Source: Pseudoalteromonas undina (lineage in GTDB: Bacteria; Pseudomonadota; Gammaproteobacteria; Enterobacterales; Alteromonadaceae). Taken from it: 64,000 bases of DNA. This document shows, one piece after another, positions 45,039 to 54,466 of this stretch (position 1 is the stretch's first letter; every line of letters begins with the position of its first letter). The position numbers and the translations under genes were made by a program. The notes beneath the pieces were generated by a model, which saw only the letters and a list, made by a program, of their open reading frames with translations, was not told where the DNA came from and made no database searches. The stretch covers positions 1 to 64,000 of the forward strand of contig NZ_AHCF03000004.1 in the NCBI RefSeq assembly GCF_000238275.3, given 5' to 3'.

Positions 45039-47120
45039 ATGAATCCCTTTTCTTTTAAATTTACAGCATTAGCCTCTTTGTTAATTAGCTCTGGTAGCGC
45101 ACTGGCCGAAAATGTTATTGACGATCATATTGTGGTTAGTGGTTCTCGCTTTGAACAAAAGCTTGAAGATGTGACTGGCTCAGTAACGGTTATTACCGAA
45201 CAAGATATTGAGCGTCAGCTCGCTGTAGATTTACAAACTATGTTTAAATACGATCCAAGTATCTCAAGTACTGGCAGTGGCGCAGGCGCGCAAACACTAA
45301 CTGTACGAGGTGTTGGTGGCAACAGAGTTGTTTTTATTAAAGATGGAAGACGCACAAACGATGGCTACGCTGGCGGCGGCGGTTATTTAGTGGGTCGAAA
45401 CTACTTTGATGTTGCAGGTGTTAAACAAGTTGAAGTTGCAAAAGGGGCGGCATCATCGCTATATGGTTCTGATGCACTAGGGGGAATTGTAGTAATAACA
45501 ACTAAAGACCCGAGTGATTATTTAGCGGATCAACAAAGCTTGGTAAAAGTAGCGTTAGGCTACCAAGGCCAAAGTAATCAGGTTGCTGCTGATATTACAG
45601 CAGCAAAAGATTTAGGTGACGTTGCTATTAGCGCTGTTTATAGCCATCGCGATAGTGAAGAAGTACAAAACTACGCTGAAGATTTACCAGGTTACGATGC
45701 CCGCTCGGACGCTTTGCTGCTTAAAGTTGAGCAAAAACTTGATGAAAAACGCACCCTTAAGTATACCTTAGATTACTTTAATCAAACGACAGAGCAAGTA
45801 ATCACTCCATCCATTCAAGAAACCGAAGACGAAGACACAAATATCTCATTTGCACTCGATTATGATTCAGATATGGCAACAGCTATATTTGATAAATGGT
45901 ATGGGCAACTATCTTATAGTCGATACGAGCAACAAAGTGACCAAATAAGCGCAGCTAGAAATTACATCGATTATAATGACTACGGGTTTGAGCAAGATAT
46001 TTTAGGCTTAAAAGCGGTATTTAGTAAGGAAGTTAAAGGAGAAAATACCGAGCATGAATTTGTCTATGGAGTAGATATTGATTTATATGATACTACTCGA
46101 CCACGCTTAAAAACCCGTGTATTAAATGATGGTACTGTTGATTTTACGAATGAAAAACAAAAAGCATTTCCCGGCGCCGATACTTCTTTAGTTGGTGTAT
46201 ATATGCAAGACAGTATTAAATTTAACGAGACTGATTGGTCGTTAGTTGCGGGTATTCGTTACGATTATTATGCACTTGAAGCCAAAAAAGATGCGTTATA
46301 CGCTGACGCCGAGCTTGATGATATTACCGAGTCTGCGTTTTCACCAAAGCTGGGTGTGATTTATCAGGTAGACGATAATTTATCTTGGTATGGGCAATAT
46401 GTTCGAGGCTTTAAAATACCGCCACACGACCAAGCCTATCAAAGCCATGGTGTTGAGCCATTTTATCAAATATTACCAAACGCAGATTTAGACCCTGAAA
46501 GCAGTGACTCATTCGAGATCGGATTAAGATACGCAAGTAGCGATATTAGTGTAAATCTAAGTACTTTTTATGCTGCCTATGATGACTTTATCGAAACAAC
46601 CATTGCGGGTGTTGAGCCAACTTATATTCCTAATGTAAATAAAACATTTTACCAATACCAAAATATTAGCGAAACCCAGATCAGCGGTGTAGAAGCTGGT
46701 ATTGCTATGTATGTCACCGACGATATTTTATTAGAAGCCAATGTTGCTTACGTAGATGGTGAAAACAAAGACTCTGATCAGCCACTTACTAGTATTAGCC
46801 CGTTAAATGGTTCTATATTGGTAAGCACTGAGTTTGGCAATGTTAATTGGACCGCTGCTTGGCGTTTAGCTAAGGCGCAGTCTGATGTAGTACTTGATAC
46901 TAATGGTAATAAAACAACACAAGGTAACGGTTATGGTGTTGTTGATTTATATGCAAATTATCAGTGGCAAGCATGGCAAATGAATGTAGGTTTACTTAAT
47001 CTACTCGATAAAGAGTACGTACCGTTTGAACTTATTGCTGGTCAATCCAAAGGTACTGATTTTAGCCAATATAGCCAACCAGGACGTAATGTTTCGGCTC
47101 GGATAAGCTATCAGTTTTAA
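45039..47120 (+). CDS. TonB-dependent haem/haemoglobin receptor
   Basis: 693 residues from the ATG at 45039, preceded by GGAG; a GTG two codons upstream is also possible. A signal peptide is followed by a TonB box-like DDHIVVSG, the plug domain (TLTVRGVGGNRVVFIKDGRR, GAASSLYGSDALGGIVVITTK) and a 22-strand barrel ending ARISYQF. It imports haem across the outer membrane with TonB. The divergent haem ABC operon supports the substrate. Confidence 0.9.
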   Translation: MNPFSFKFTALASLLISSGSALAENVIDDHIVVSGSRFEQKLEDVTGSVTVITEQDIERQLAVDLQTMFKYDPSISSTGSGAGAQTLTVRGVGGNRVVFIKDGRRTNDGYAGGGGYLVGRNYFDVAGVKQVEVAKGAASSLYGSDALGGIVVITTKDPSDYLADQQSLVKVALGYQGQSNQVAADITAAKDLGDVAISAVYSHRDSEEVQNYAEDLPGYDARSDALLLKVEQKLDEKRTLKYTLDYFNQTTEQVITPSIQETEDEDTNISFALDYDSDMATAIFDKWYGQLSYSRYEQQSDQISAARNYIDYNDYGFEQDILGLKAVFSKEVKGENTEHEFVYGVDIDLYDTTRPRLKTRVLNDGTVDFTNEKQKAFPGADTSLVGVYMQDSIKFNETDWSLVAGIRYDYYALEAKKDALYADAELDDITESAFSPKLGVIYQVDDNLSWYGQYVRGFKIPPHDQAYQSHGVEPFYQILPNADLDPESSDSFEIGLRYASSDISVNLSTFYAAYDDFIETTIAGVEPTYIPNVNKTFYQYQNISETQISGVEAGIAMYVTDDILLEANVAYVDGENKDSDQPLTSISPLNGSILVSTEFGNVNWTAAWRLAKAQSDVVLDTNGNKTTQGNGYGVVDLYANYQWQAWQMNVGLLNLLDKEYVPFELIAGQSKGTDFSQYSQPGRNVSARISYQF

Positions 47121-47140
47121 TTAATATTAAAAGTTGTATA

Positions 47141-47211
47141 TATACCAATCGGCATAAATATCTGAATAATTTAACGGATTGAATTTTTCTATGTCTAAGC
47201 TGATTGGTATA
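47141..47211. repeat. Small MITE-like element with 13-bp inverted ends
   Basis: 71-bp A+T-rich segment bounded by TATACCAATCGGC and GCTGATTGGTATA, matching at 12 of 13 positions. It contains no ORF. Similar TATACCAATC inverted units are common between genes of marine gammaproteobacteria, from memory. Confidence 0.55.
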
Positions 47212-47414
47212 AAAAGCACTAGAAAACTCTGCGTATTGCGCCATAGTGTAAAGGGGGTTTACGCCCCCCGTGATCTTTGTACTGCTCATATCTTTCAATA
47301 ACACTATGCATACATTTTCTAAAGAGTGCGCTTAAATCAATATTGGTTTACTAAAGGCACTTATGGCATGCGTATTCAACACGAGAAACCTAAGCTAATT
47401 ATAAAAAGGAGATA

Positions 47415-48023
47415 TCAGCTCGAACAGGTTACGTCACTCATATCGAAAGTATGCGTTAAACCAGCAGGATCTTTATTAATTACTATTAGGTTATTCTTTT
47501 CAATGTAAAAAGTGTATTCGCGCATCCAATTGAGTTTCGCAATTTGCTTTAGCTCATAACGGCCAAATGCTAGCGGGCAATTTAAATACGCATAATGGTA
47601 GGCTTTCCCCATCGCGCCAGGGTCTGCGGTGTAAATATAAATAGTACGATCAGTAAACGTGCTTTGTTTGTGAATATAATCAGGGGTTGATAATGAAGAA
47701 CCATTGAATAAAATCCCTAAACACAAAAAAGGAATTTGTATTACACCGACTAATGTAAGAATGATAATGAACAACCACTTAGCGATTTTATTTTTAATTA
47801 TGCTTTTAATTTTTTCAGATTTGGCGAGCAGTAATATTAAACCTGTAATTACCAACACCAATTTTATATAAAGTAGATTATGGCTTAATGTATCCATAAG
47901 CCGTGGAGAGTGCCAATTTAAACCCCAAAGCGTTCCACCATGCATACTCTCCAGAAAGGGTAACAATAAACATGCCGTAATAAGAAAAATAATTAACGAG
48001 ATATTATTGCTGCTTGTATCCAT
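47415..48023 (-). CDS. Membrane protein with periplasmic C-terminal domain, unknown
   Basis: 202 residues with three membrane segments near 8-25, 50-67 and 82-107, then a soluble domain of about 95 residues (TIYIYTADPGAMGKAYHYAYLNCPLAFGRYELKQIAKL). It stands alone, downstream of a minus-strand TonB receptor and upstream of nothing co-directional. No family recognised. A 10-bp inverted repeat (48075-48118) lies before its start. Confidence 0.65.
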   Translation of the reverse strand: MDTSSNNISLIIFLITACLLLPFLESMHGGTLWGLNWHSPRLMDTLSHNLLYIKLVLVITGLILLLAKSEKIKSIIKNKIAKWLFIIILTLVGVIQIPFLCLGILFNGSSLSTPDYIHKQSTFTDRTIYIYTADPGAMGKAYHYAYLNCPLAFGRYELKQIAKLNWMREYTFYIEKNNLIVINKDPAGLTHTFDMSDVTCSS

Positions 48024-48074
48024 TGATTTTTGTCCTTTAAATCTAACCGGAGTCGCTGTTTTTTTAGTGTGATA

Positions 48075-48118
48075 TTTATAACATAATTTAAAATGCAGCG
48101 TACCTAAAATGTTATAAA
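48075..48118. promoter_or_regulatory. Inverted repeat TTTATAACAT / ATGTTATAAA
   Basis: Perfect 10-bp arms 24 bp apart (48075-48084 and 48109-48118). The same ATGTTATA word occurs inversely repeated upstream of the siderophore receptor at 50369-50397. A shared operator is possible. Confidence 0.35.
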
Positions 48119-48180
48119 CAAGATAGCTACCTAAAAGAGTAAAAGTATCTTTAAAGATGGTAAGCGGCTATTTATTATCC

Positions 48181-48218
48181 AAAAAAAAGCGCCTTAACCA
48201 TTACATTAAGACGCTTTG
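48181..48218 (-). terminator. Terminator after the siderophore receptor
   Basis: On the minus strand AAAGCG.CTTAA pairs with TTAAG.CGCTTT and is followed by a T tract (A run at 48181-48188). Confidence 0.7.
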
Positions 48219-48276
48219 GATGAAAAGCTAAATAACAAAAGTCGGGTTAAAATAGCTAATCGGGACTATGAAATTG

Positions 48277-50352
48277 TTAGAATTGATATGCCAATGACAT
48301 CTTAAATTGAGTAGGCGCACCGGGGTAAACCCATAATGCGTTGTAGCTACTTTGAGCATATTCTTCATCAAGAATATTGTTAACACTGATATTTAACTTG
48401 GTGCGCTCGGTTAAGTTTACCTGCCCAAAAATACCAACTAGTTGATAGCTCGGTAAGTTAAATGTTAAATCGGCGGCATCGCCTAAGCGCTCACTGGTGT
48501 ACTGATAACTGGCACCTAGCTCTAGCTCTTTGCCAAGAACGGCCATTTGATGGCTAAGCGTTAGATTTAAGTTATTTTTAGGCACATTGACTAATGGGCT
48601 GCCTTTTTTGATTGGCACGCCCCAATCAGCATTTATTATGTCGTTTGCCGTACTGGCATCTATATAAGCGTAAGATAAATTAAACTTTGTATCATCAGTA
48701 ATATAAGTACTTAAATCAAGTTCAACACCTTTACTATTTGCTTTACCAATAGGCGCTGAAAAACCAACGTTTACAGGATCGGCTACTAACATATTACTTT
48801 TAGTGGCATCAAATAATGCTAGGGTTCCCGTTATGCCTTGGTAGCTAAATTTAGCGCCTACTTCAAATGAGTCACTGTATTCAAAGCCAAATGGGTCGCC
48901 ATTTGCATCTGTGCCACTTAATGGTAAAAAGCCTTCGGAGTAGCTGCTGTATAAGGTTACAGCGTCGTTTAGTTCATATACTAAGCCTACTCGTGGACTT
49001 ACCTGGCTTTGTGAACTGCTTGAAAGCACACCACTTTTGGTTTCTAAAATGTCTTGATCTACGCTATCGAATCTAAGGCCAACTAATAGTTTAATTTTAT
49101 CAGTCAGATCCATTTGATCTTGAACGTATATACCATAAGCATCTTGTTGTTCGTTGTTTTCGTAGAGTAAACCTACTTCAGGACGAGCAACGTTATAATT
49201 CGGCTGATAAATATCAACTGTGTAAGTGCCATTACCGCCGCGATAACGATAAAGTCCAGTGCGTAAGTCGTATTTGTATGCGTCGGCTCCTATTAATAAG
49301 TGATGGGTAATGCCTGCGGTATCAAAATGCCCACTTAGCTCAAATTTAAGGCTGGTATCATCAACTTCATAATCGCGGTAGCGCTGTTGGCGGGTAAGTG
49401 TGTGGCCATCATCGAATAATGATTGGCGCGAGGGTGCAAGTTCAGCATCAGACGAAAACCCAGTTAGTGTAGAGCTACGGTAGTTTGCGCCTACAACGAG
49501 TGACCATTCATTGTTTATATCGTGATTTAAAGTTACTTGGTGACCACGAGAATATACTTGCGTGTCACCATCGTTTGGATTGCCTAAATAGCGTGAGCTA
49601 GGAACAGTATTAAAATTATCATTAAGTACAACAACACCACGGTCAAATAGCTGGGCTAAATCAACGTATTCAAATTCATAAGTGATACTGGTTGAAGCGT
49701 TTATTTGATGATAAATAGATGGCGTAACCACCTTTTTATGGGTGTACACCTCATCGCGGTAGCTATCGCTATCTTGCCATGCGCCATTTATTCTAAATGC
49801 TGTATTATCGTTAATGCCGTTTGTATAGTCGCCTTCAACGCGATTAAAGTTATCACTACCTAAGCTAAGCTTTAGCTCACCCTGTTGCTCAAATTGAGGT
49901 TTTTTGGTTACGATATTTACTGTACCGCCGGGCTCTGAGCGCCCGTATAGTGCAGAACCTGGGCCTTTTAATACTTCAATGTACTCAATGTTTGATACAT
50001 CACGAGGGCCGCTGAATCCACGTCCACCGCTAAAACCATTAATTAAGTAACCCGATGGCATGTTTTCGTTACCCGATAATCCACGAATCGAAAAGCTATC
50101 CCATAATGCGCCACTGTTATTTTTACGTGAAATACTGGCAGAAAAATCCAGCGCATCTTGTAATTGAGTTATTCCTTTTTGATCAAGTACCGCGTTATCG
50201 AGGGTTTCGATTGATTGTGGCATTTGCTTTTGAGGAATATCGCCTCGGTAAGCTTGTTTATATGTAACCGCAATTTTCTCTATTGGTTGGCTTTGGGCAA
50301 TGCTTTGTGCGCTTGCACTTAAGCAGGCTAAGTAAATTAATGAGTACTTCAT
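48277..50352 (-). CDS. TonB-dependent siderophore receptor
   Basis: 691 residues with a signal peptide ending near IAQS. Plug motifs LQDALDFSASISR, FSIRGLSGNENMPSGYLINGF, VLKGPGSALYGRSEPGGTVNIVTKKP are those of FhuA/FoxA-type receptors; barrel ends FKMSLAYQF. A ferric hydroxamate is a plausible ligand given the nearby operon, but no clear Fur box is seen here; instead TATAAC words lie upstream. Confidence 0.88.
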   Translation of the reverse strand: MKYSLIYLACLSASAQSIAQSQPIEKIAVTYKQAYRGDIPQKQMPQSIETLDNAVLDQKGITQLQDALDFSASISRKNNSGALWDSFSIRGLSGNENMPSGYLINGFSGGRGFSGPRDVSNIEYIEVLKGPGSALYGRSEPGGTVNIVTKKPQFEQQGELKLSLGSDNFNRVEGDYTNGINDNTAFRINGAWQDSDSYRDEVYTHKKVVTPSIYHQINASTSITYEFEYVDLAQLFDRGVVVLNDNFNTVPSSRYLGNPNDGDTQVYSRGHQVTLNHDINNEWSLVVGANYRSSTLTGFSSDAELAPSRQSLFDDGHTLTRQQRYRDYEVDDTSLKFELSGHFDTAGITHHLLIGADAYKYDLRTGLYRYRGGNGTYTVDIYQPNYNVARPEVGLLYENNEQQDAYGIYVQDQMDLTDKIKLLVGLRFDSVDQDILETKSGVLSSSSQSQVSPRVGLVYELNDAVTLYSSYSEGFLPLSGTDANGDPFGFEYSDSFEVGAKFSYQGITGTLALFDATKSNMLVADPVNVGFSAPIGKANSKGVELDLSTYITDDTKFNLSYAYIDASTANDIINADWGVPIKKGSPLVNVPKNNLNLTLSHQMAVLGKELELGASYQYTSERLGDAADLTFNLPSYQLVGIFGQVNLTERTKLNISVNNILDEEYAQSSYNALWVYPGAPTQFKMSLAYQF

Positions 50353-50368
50353 AAAATGCTTTTTGGTA

Positions 50369-50412
50369 ATGTTATATTATAACCAAAACTATAACATGTG
50401 TTACTTTATAAC
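50369..50412. promoter_or_regulatory. Repeated TATAAC words upstream of the siderophore receptor
   Basis: ATGTTATA (50369-50376) and TATAACAT (50390-50397) are inverted, 13 bp apart, and another TATAACA lies near 50407. They resemble the site at 48075-48118. Confidence 0.35.
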
Positions 50413-50514
50413 AAAATGTTTTTTTGCGCTCTATGTGTGCGTCTAATTTTTATACTAGCGGCTATACAGCTATCACGTTAAGATGGATGAAAATAACACA
50501 ATAAGAATAATATA

Positions 50515-51141
50515 ATGTTAACAAAAACAAATGCATTAATTTACTTTTTAGCCTTTAGCAGTGGCTTTAGTATTATGGGAATAGAGCTGTTAGGTGGGCG
50601 CATTTTAGCGCCTTACTTTGGCAGTAGCGTACATATCTGGGGCAGTATTATTACGGTATTTATGCTTAGCTTATCATTCGGGTATTTACTGGGAGGGAAG
50701 CTGTCTATTCGTCATCCTTCGTTGACCAAATATGGGTTAATCTTTTTAGTTGCCAGTATTATGGTGGTGCCCATTGCTTTGTTTGCTGAGCCAATTATGG
50801 CATTTATTTTTTCGCATATTGAAGACAGTCGCTATGGCTCGTTACTCGCCTCAACCGCGTTATTTTTTATACCCACCATTATTTTAGGCATGATCTCGCC
50901 CTACTCCGTACGTTTGCTGGTTACCAATAGTGAGCGCAGCGGCCAAGTGGCTGGCGGCCTTTATTTTGTAAGTACCTTAGGCAGTGCGCTGGGCACCATT
51001 ATTACCTCTTTTTATATGGTACTGGCGTTTGATGTTAACACCATTATTTTAGGTTTTGCTGGTGTGTTGGGCACGCTTGGGCTAATTGCTATTAGCTTTG
51101 ATAAACTTAAAGTGCGAGAGGCCGTTTATGCACAAGCTTAA
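50515..51141 (+). CDS. Membrane half of a spermidine-synthase-like system
   Basis: 208 residues with six membrane segments. The start YFLAFSSGFSIMGIELLGGRILAPYFGSSVHIWGSII is typical of the N-terminal membrane part of fused MFS/spermidine synthase-like proteins. Here the enzyme-like half is a separate gene that overlaps this one by 14 nt. The function of such fusions is not known. Confidence 0.75.
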   Translation: MLTKTNALIYFLAFSSGFSIMGIELLGGRILAPYFGSSVHIWGSIITVFMLSLSFGYLLGGKLSIRHPSLTKYGLIFLVASIMVVPIALFAEPIMAFIFSHIEDSRYGSLLASTALFFIPTIILGMISPYSVRLLVTNSERSGQVAGGLYFVSTLGSALGTIITSFYMVLAFDVNTIILGFAGVLGTLGLIAISFDKLKVREAVYAQA

Positions 51142-52024
51142 ATTATTGTTTATTAGTATAATGGCGCTGCTATTTTCAGCTCACAGTATGAGTAATGTTG
51201 TGCATAAAGAGCGCTCTTTATATCGAAATTTACTCGTTGAAGAAACTGGCGATTTACGCTGTTTAAAGTTTGATGAAAAAACCCGACAAAGCAGCCAAAG
51301 TTGCATGTACATCAGCGATCCTAAAAAACTGGTATTTAATTATACTAAGCTGGCTTTTTCTAGTTTATTACTGATTGATAACCCTAAAAATGTGCTCATT
51401 ATTGGTTTAGGTGGCGGTACGCTTTCTAATATGATTCATGAGCTATACCCAAAGGCACACATTGAAAATGTTGAAATAGATCCTTCGGTAATTAAAGTGG
51501 CGCGCGATTATTTTAACTTTATAGAAACCGATAACGTAACTGCTAAAGTACAAGATGGGCGTATTTTTATTAAACGTGCGGCGCTTAAAAGCCAGCAATT
51601 TGATTGGATTATTTTAGATGCGTTTAATGGCGATTACATTCCTGAGCACCTACTCACAAAAGAGTTTTTTGAAGAAATAAAAAGCGTATTGGCTGAAGGC
51701 GGAATTGTTGCTGCTAACACGTTTTCATCAAGTAAACTTTATGAACATGAATCGGCAACTTATCATGCGGTATTTGGCGATTTTATTAATGTAACAGCCA
51801 ATAATAATAGTAATCGTATTATTTTAGCCGGTTATAGCAATATCCCTACAGAGCAACAAATAGCACAGCGGGTTAAGCAACTAGCTCCATTACTTGCCTC
51901 TTATGATGTGGATATAGAGGCAATTAGCCAGCGTATGTTTTTCACTAAAGATGGAAAAGACTGGCCAAGTGATACTAAGGTGCTGACTGATCAATACTCT
52001 CCAGCTAATTTACTTAACTTTTAG
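51128..52024 (+). CDS. SpeE-like aminopropyltransferase-fold protein with signal peptide
   Basis: 298 residues. A hydrophobic signal-like start (LLFISIMALLFSAHSMS) is followed by a spermidine-synthase fold: VLIIGLGGGTLSNMI (nucleotide-binding loop), ENVEIDPSVIKVARDYF, DGRIFI and WIILDAFNGDYIPEHLLT. The ATG at 51128 follows GAGAGG; a longer frame from 51086 is less likely. If exported it would act in the periplasm, where the usual substrate is absent, so it may be something other than a polyamine synthase. Confidence 0.75.
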   Translation: MHKLKLLFISIMALLFSAHSMSNVVHKERSLYRNLLVEETGDLRCLKFDEKTRQSSQSCMYISDPKKLVFNYTKLAFSSLLLIDNPKNVLIIGLGGGTLSNMIHELYPKAHIENVEIDPSVIKVARDYFNFIETDNVTAKVQDGRIFIKRAALKSQQFDWIILDAFNGDYIPEHLLTKEFFEEIKSVLAEGGIVAANTFSSSKLYEHESATYHAVFGDFINVTANNNSNRIILAGYSNIPTEQQIAQRVKQLAPLLASYDVDIEAISQRMFFTKDGKDWPSDTKVLTDQYSPANLLNF

Positions 52025-52037
52025 CGGCTGATATAAC

Positions 52038-52062
52038 ATGGTCACTTATATCCGGTGACCAT
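52038..52062. other. Stem-loop between two genes
   Basis: ATGGTCAC pairs with GTGACCAT across 9 nt. No clear T tract follows, so a terminator is uncertain. Confidence 0.35.
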
Positions 52063-52107
52063 TACTTTAGGGTATTATTAAAAAGATAATATTTTAAGGA
52101 AACGGCA

Positions 52108-52821
52108 ATGCACATTCACTTTATTATTCATGAACATTTTGAAGCGCCAGGCGCTTATGAAGCTTGGGCTAAAATGAATGGCCATACGTTGTCTTATACC
52201 CGTATTTATTTAGCTGAACCCTTACCTCAGCATACCGATGATATCGATTTTTTAATCGTAATGGGTGGGCCACAATCGCCCGCTACATCGCTTGCAGAAT
52301 GCCCTTATTTTGATAGCAAAAAAGAACAAGCCTTTATTGCCAGTGCGATCACGGCAAACAAAGTGGTGTTAGGCGTTTGTTTGGGGTCGCAATTAATTGG
52401 TGAAGCGTTAGGCGCGACTTATCAACCTAGTCCAGAAAAGGAAATTGGTAAGTTTGCTATTACCCTCACCGATGCAGGCTTGAATCATCCGTTATTTAGC
52501 CATTTTGGCAGTGAGCTTAATGTGGGGCATTGGCATAACGATATGCCCGGGCTGACTGCTACGGCCAGTATTATTGCCTATAGCGAAGGTTGTCCAAGGC
52601 AAATAATCGCTTATAGCGATTTAGTATTTGGTTTTCAATGCCACATGGAATTGACCACCGATGTGGTTACCCTCCTCATTGCCAACGATGATTTAACCAA
52701 TGCCCATAATTACCGCTTTGTTGAACAGCCCGAAAAGCTCTTAAGTCACGATTATGATGAGATGAACAATAAGCTTTATACTTTCTTAGATAAGCTTGCC
52801 GTACACTATTTATCTAAATAA
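52108..52821 (+). CDS. Class I glutamine amidotransferase-like protein
   Basis: 237 residues of the GMP-synthase-like GATase1 group. The nucleophile is in VLGVCLGSQLIGEAL and the catalytic His in FGFQCHMEL. FLIVMGGPQSP is the oxyanion region. It probably hydrolyses glutamine or a gamma-glutamyl compound; no synthetase partner lies beside it. It stands alone, with AAGGAAA upstream. Confidence 0.82.
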   Translation: MHIHFIIHEHFEAPGAYEAWAKMNGHTLSYTRIYLAEPLPQHTDDIDFLIVMGGPQSPATSLAECPYFDSKKEQAFIASAITANKVVLGVCLGSQLIGEALGATYQPSPEKEIGKFAITLTDAGLNHPLFSHFGSELNVGHWHNDMPGLTATASIIAYSEGCPRQIIAYSDLVFGFQCHMELTTDVVTLLIANDDLTNAHNYRFVEQPEKLLSHDYDEMNNKLYTFLDKLAVHYLSK

Positions 52822-52911
52822 TACTTATTTACGTGAAGTTAAAATGCCAATTATTTACTTAGCCTGCTAACTAATGCTAAAATTTGCTGATATTCACCAG
52901 TAAGAGTTCCT

Positions 52912-53388
52912 ATGAGTAGCAGTATTCCTTTTCATGAAACACTCGATTTAACTTTATGCGGCAATATGGGGCGAGTGCACCGCTTATGTCGAGAAGCGGT
53001 AACATTAGCGGTTGAACCCTTAGGTTTAACTCAGTCGCGCTGGACGGCAATGATTCACTTACATCATTTACCTTTAGGGGCAACACAGCAAGCGTTGGCG
53101 ACCAGTTTAGGTATTGAAATGCCCTCATTAACGCGCACCATTAAGCAATTAGAGCTGCAGAATCTAGTTATTAGACAAGTTGATGAACACGATAAACGCA
53201 GTAAAAAATTGTACTTTACCGATGAGGGTATAAAGTTATTAGAACACTTAAAAGAGTTAACAAGCGATATTAAACAGCGTTTATATGCAGGTTTAAGCAC
53301 GGAGCAGCTTGACGGTATGGCGCACAGTTTAGTGCAAATGGAAGAAAACGCGCGGCGTTGTATTGCAAGCTTATCTGGAGATAAATAA
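52912..53388 (+). CDS. MarR/SlyA-family regulator
   Basis: 158 residues with a winged helix (ATQQALATSLGIEMPSLTRTIKQLELQNLVIRQVDEHDKRSKKLYFTDEG). It is the first gene of an efflux operon and most likely represses it until a small phenolic or drug-like ligand binds. The membrane fusion gene starts 2 bp after its stop. Confidence 0.88.
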   Translation: MSSSIPFHETLDLTLCGNMGRVHRLCREAVTLAVEPLGLTQSRWTAMIHLHHLPLGATQQALATSLGIEMPSLTRTIKQLELQNLVIRQVDEHDKRSKKLYFTDEGIKLLEHLKELTSDIKQRLYAGLSTEQLDGMAHSLVQMEENARRCIASLSGDK

Positions 53389-53390
53389 GT

Positions 53391-54455
53391 ATGACACCCG
53401 ATCAAAAATTTGCCCGCTACGTTAAAGTATCGCTCGTTGGTTTTATTGTTGTATTTTTCTATTATATTGTTGCCGATGTATGGCTACCGGTTACGCCACA
53501 AGCACGGGTTTACCATCCGGTTGTGCAAATATCGCCGCAAATAAACGGCCGTGTTACCGATGTGTTGGTTAGTAATAACCAAACGGTTAAAGCGGGTGAT
53601 GTATTATTTGAAATAGACAAAAACACTTACCAACTAGCACTTGAGCAAGCGCAGCTCGCGCTTGATGATGCCAAACTGCAAAATAAACGACTTGATACCA
53701 ACGTAAAAGCGCTGGAGGCACAAATAAGTGCAGCTAACGCTAAATTGCATGAGCAGCAGCTATTAAAAAAGCGTGGCGAAACACTCTACAAACAAAACTC
53801 TATTTCGGAGCAAGAGCTTGAAAGCATTCGTGCAAATTTTGCAGCAAGCCAATCTAATTTAGCTGCCTTTGAAGCACAGTTGGCAGAAGCTGTTTTAGCG
53901 CGTGGCGATTCAGGGCAAGATAACTTAGCACTGCGCCATGCAGCAAACCAGTTAGCACAAGCTGAGCTTAATTTATCTTATACGCAAGTGCGGGCTTTAA
54001 GTGATGGCGTTGTAGCTAATTTACAGTTACTTGAGGGCTCCTATGCGGTTGCGGGTAAGCCATTACTCGCGGTTGTAGCAAAAAAAGCAGATTTGGTAGC
54101 CGATTTTCGTGAAAAGTCACTATTAAACATGCAGCCAGGCAGTTTAGCAAAAGTGGTATTTGATAGCCGACCTGGTGAAGTATTCGACGCAAAAATTGAA
54201 ATATTTGAGGCCGGTGTCAGTGACGGACAACTTAGTGCGAATGGATTGCTTAGCACCACCGAAACCAGCAATCGCTGGGTTCGGGATGCGCAGCGTCAAC
54301 GTATTCATTTAGTGCTGCCAAATAACAATCAGCTTATAAATAATATGCCCAGTGGTGCGCGTGCCACTGTGCAGTTACTTCCACAATCGGCTATAGGTCA
54401 ATGGTTGGGAACAGTACAGATCCGCTTTATTAGTTGGTTACATTACATTTATTAG
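53391..54455 (+). CDS. HlyD/EmrA-type membrane fusion protein
   Basis: 354 residues with one N-terminal membrane helix (about 14-32), a biotinyl-lipoyl-like part (VVQISPQINGRVTDVLVSNNQTVKAGDVLFEID), a coiled-coil hairpin (about 80-170) and a beta-barrel part. It links the inner-membrane FUSC-like protein to an outer-membrane channel, as AaeA does for AaeB. No outer-membrane channel gene is in the window. Confidence 0.87.
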   Translation: MTPDQKFARYVKVSLVGFIVVFFYYIVADVWLPVTPQARVYHPVVQISPQINGRVTDVLVSNNQTVKAGDVLFEIDKNTYQLALEQAQLALDDAKLQNKRLDTNVKALEAQISAANAKLHEQQLLKKRGETLYKQNSISEQELESIRANFAASQSNLAAFEAQLAEAVLARGDSGQDNLALRHAANQLAQAELNLSYTQVRALSDGVVANLQLLEGSYAVAGKPLLAVVAKKADLVADFREKSLLNMQPGSLAKVVFDSRPGEVFDAKIEIFEAGVSDGQLSANGLLSTTETSNRWVRDAQRQRIHLVLPNNNQLINNMPSGARATVQLLPQSAIGQWLGTVQIRFISWLHYIY

Positions 54456-54466
54456 TGGGGCGAGTA

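Noticed and set aside
47326..47508. Short open frame overlapping the end of the 47.4-kb membrane protein gene
   Set aside because: It runs antisense into a better-supported gene and lacks family features or a ribosome binding site.
50440..50450. GTCTAA upstream of the split SpeE-like pair as a sigma-E-like promoter
   Set aside because: The -35 position holds a T run instead of GAACTT.
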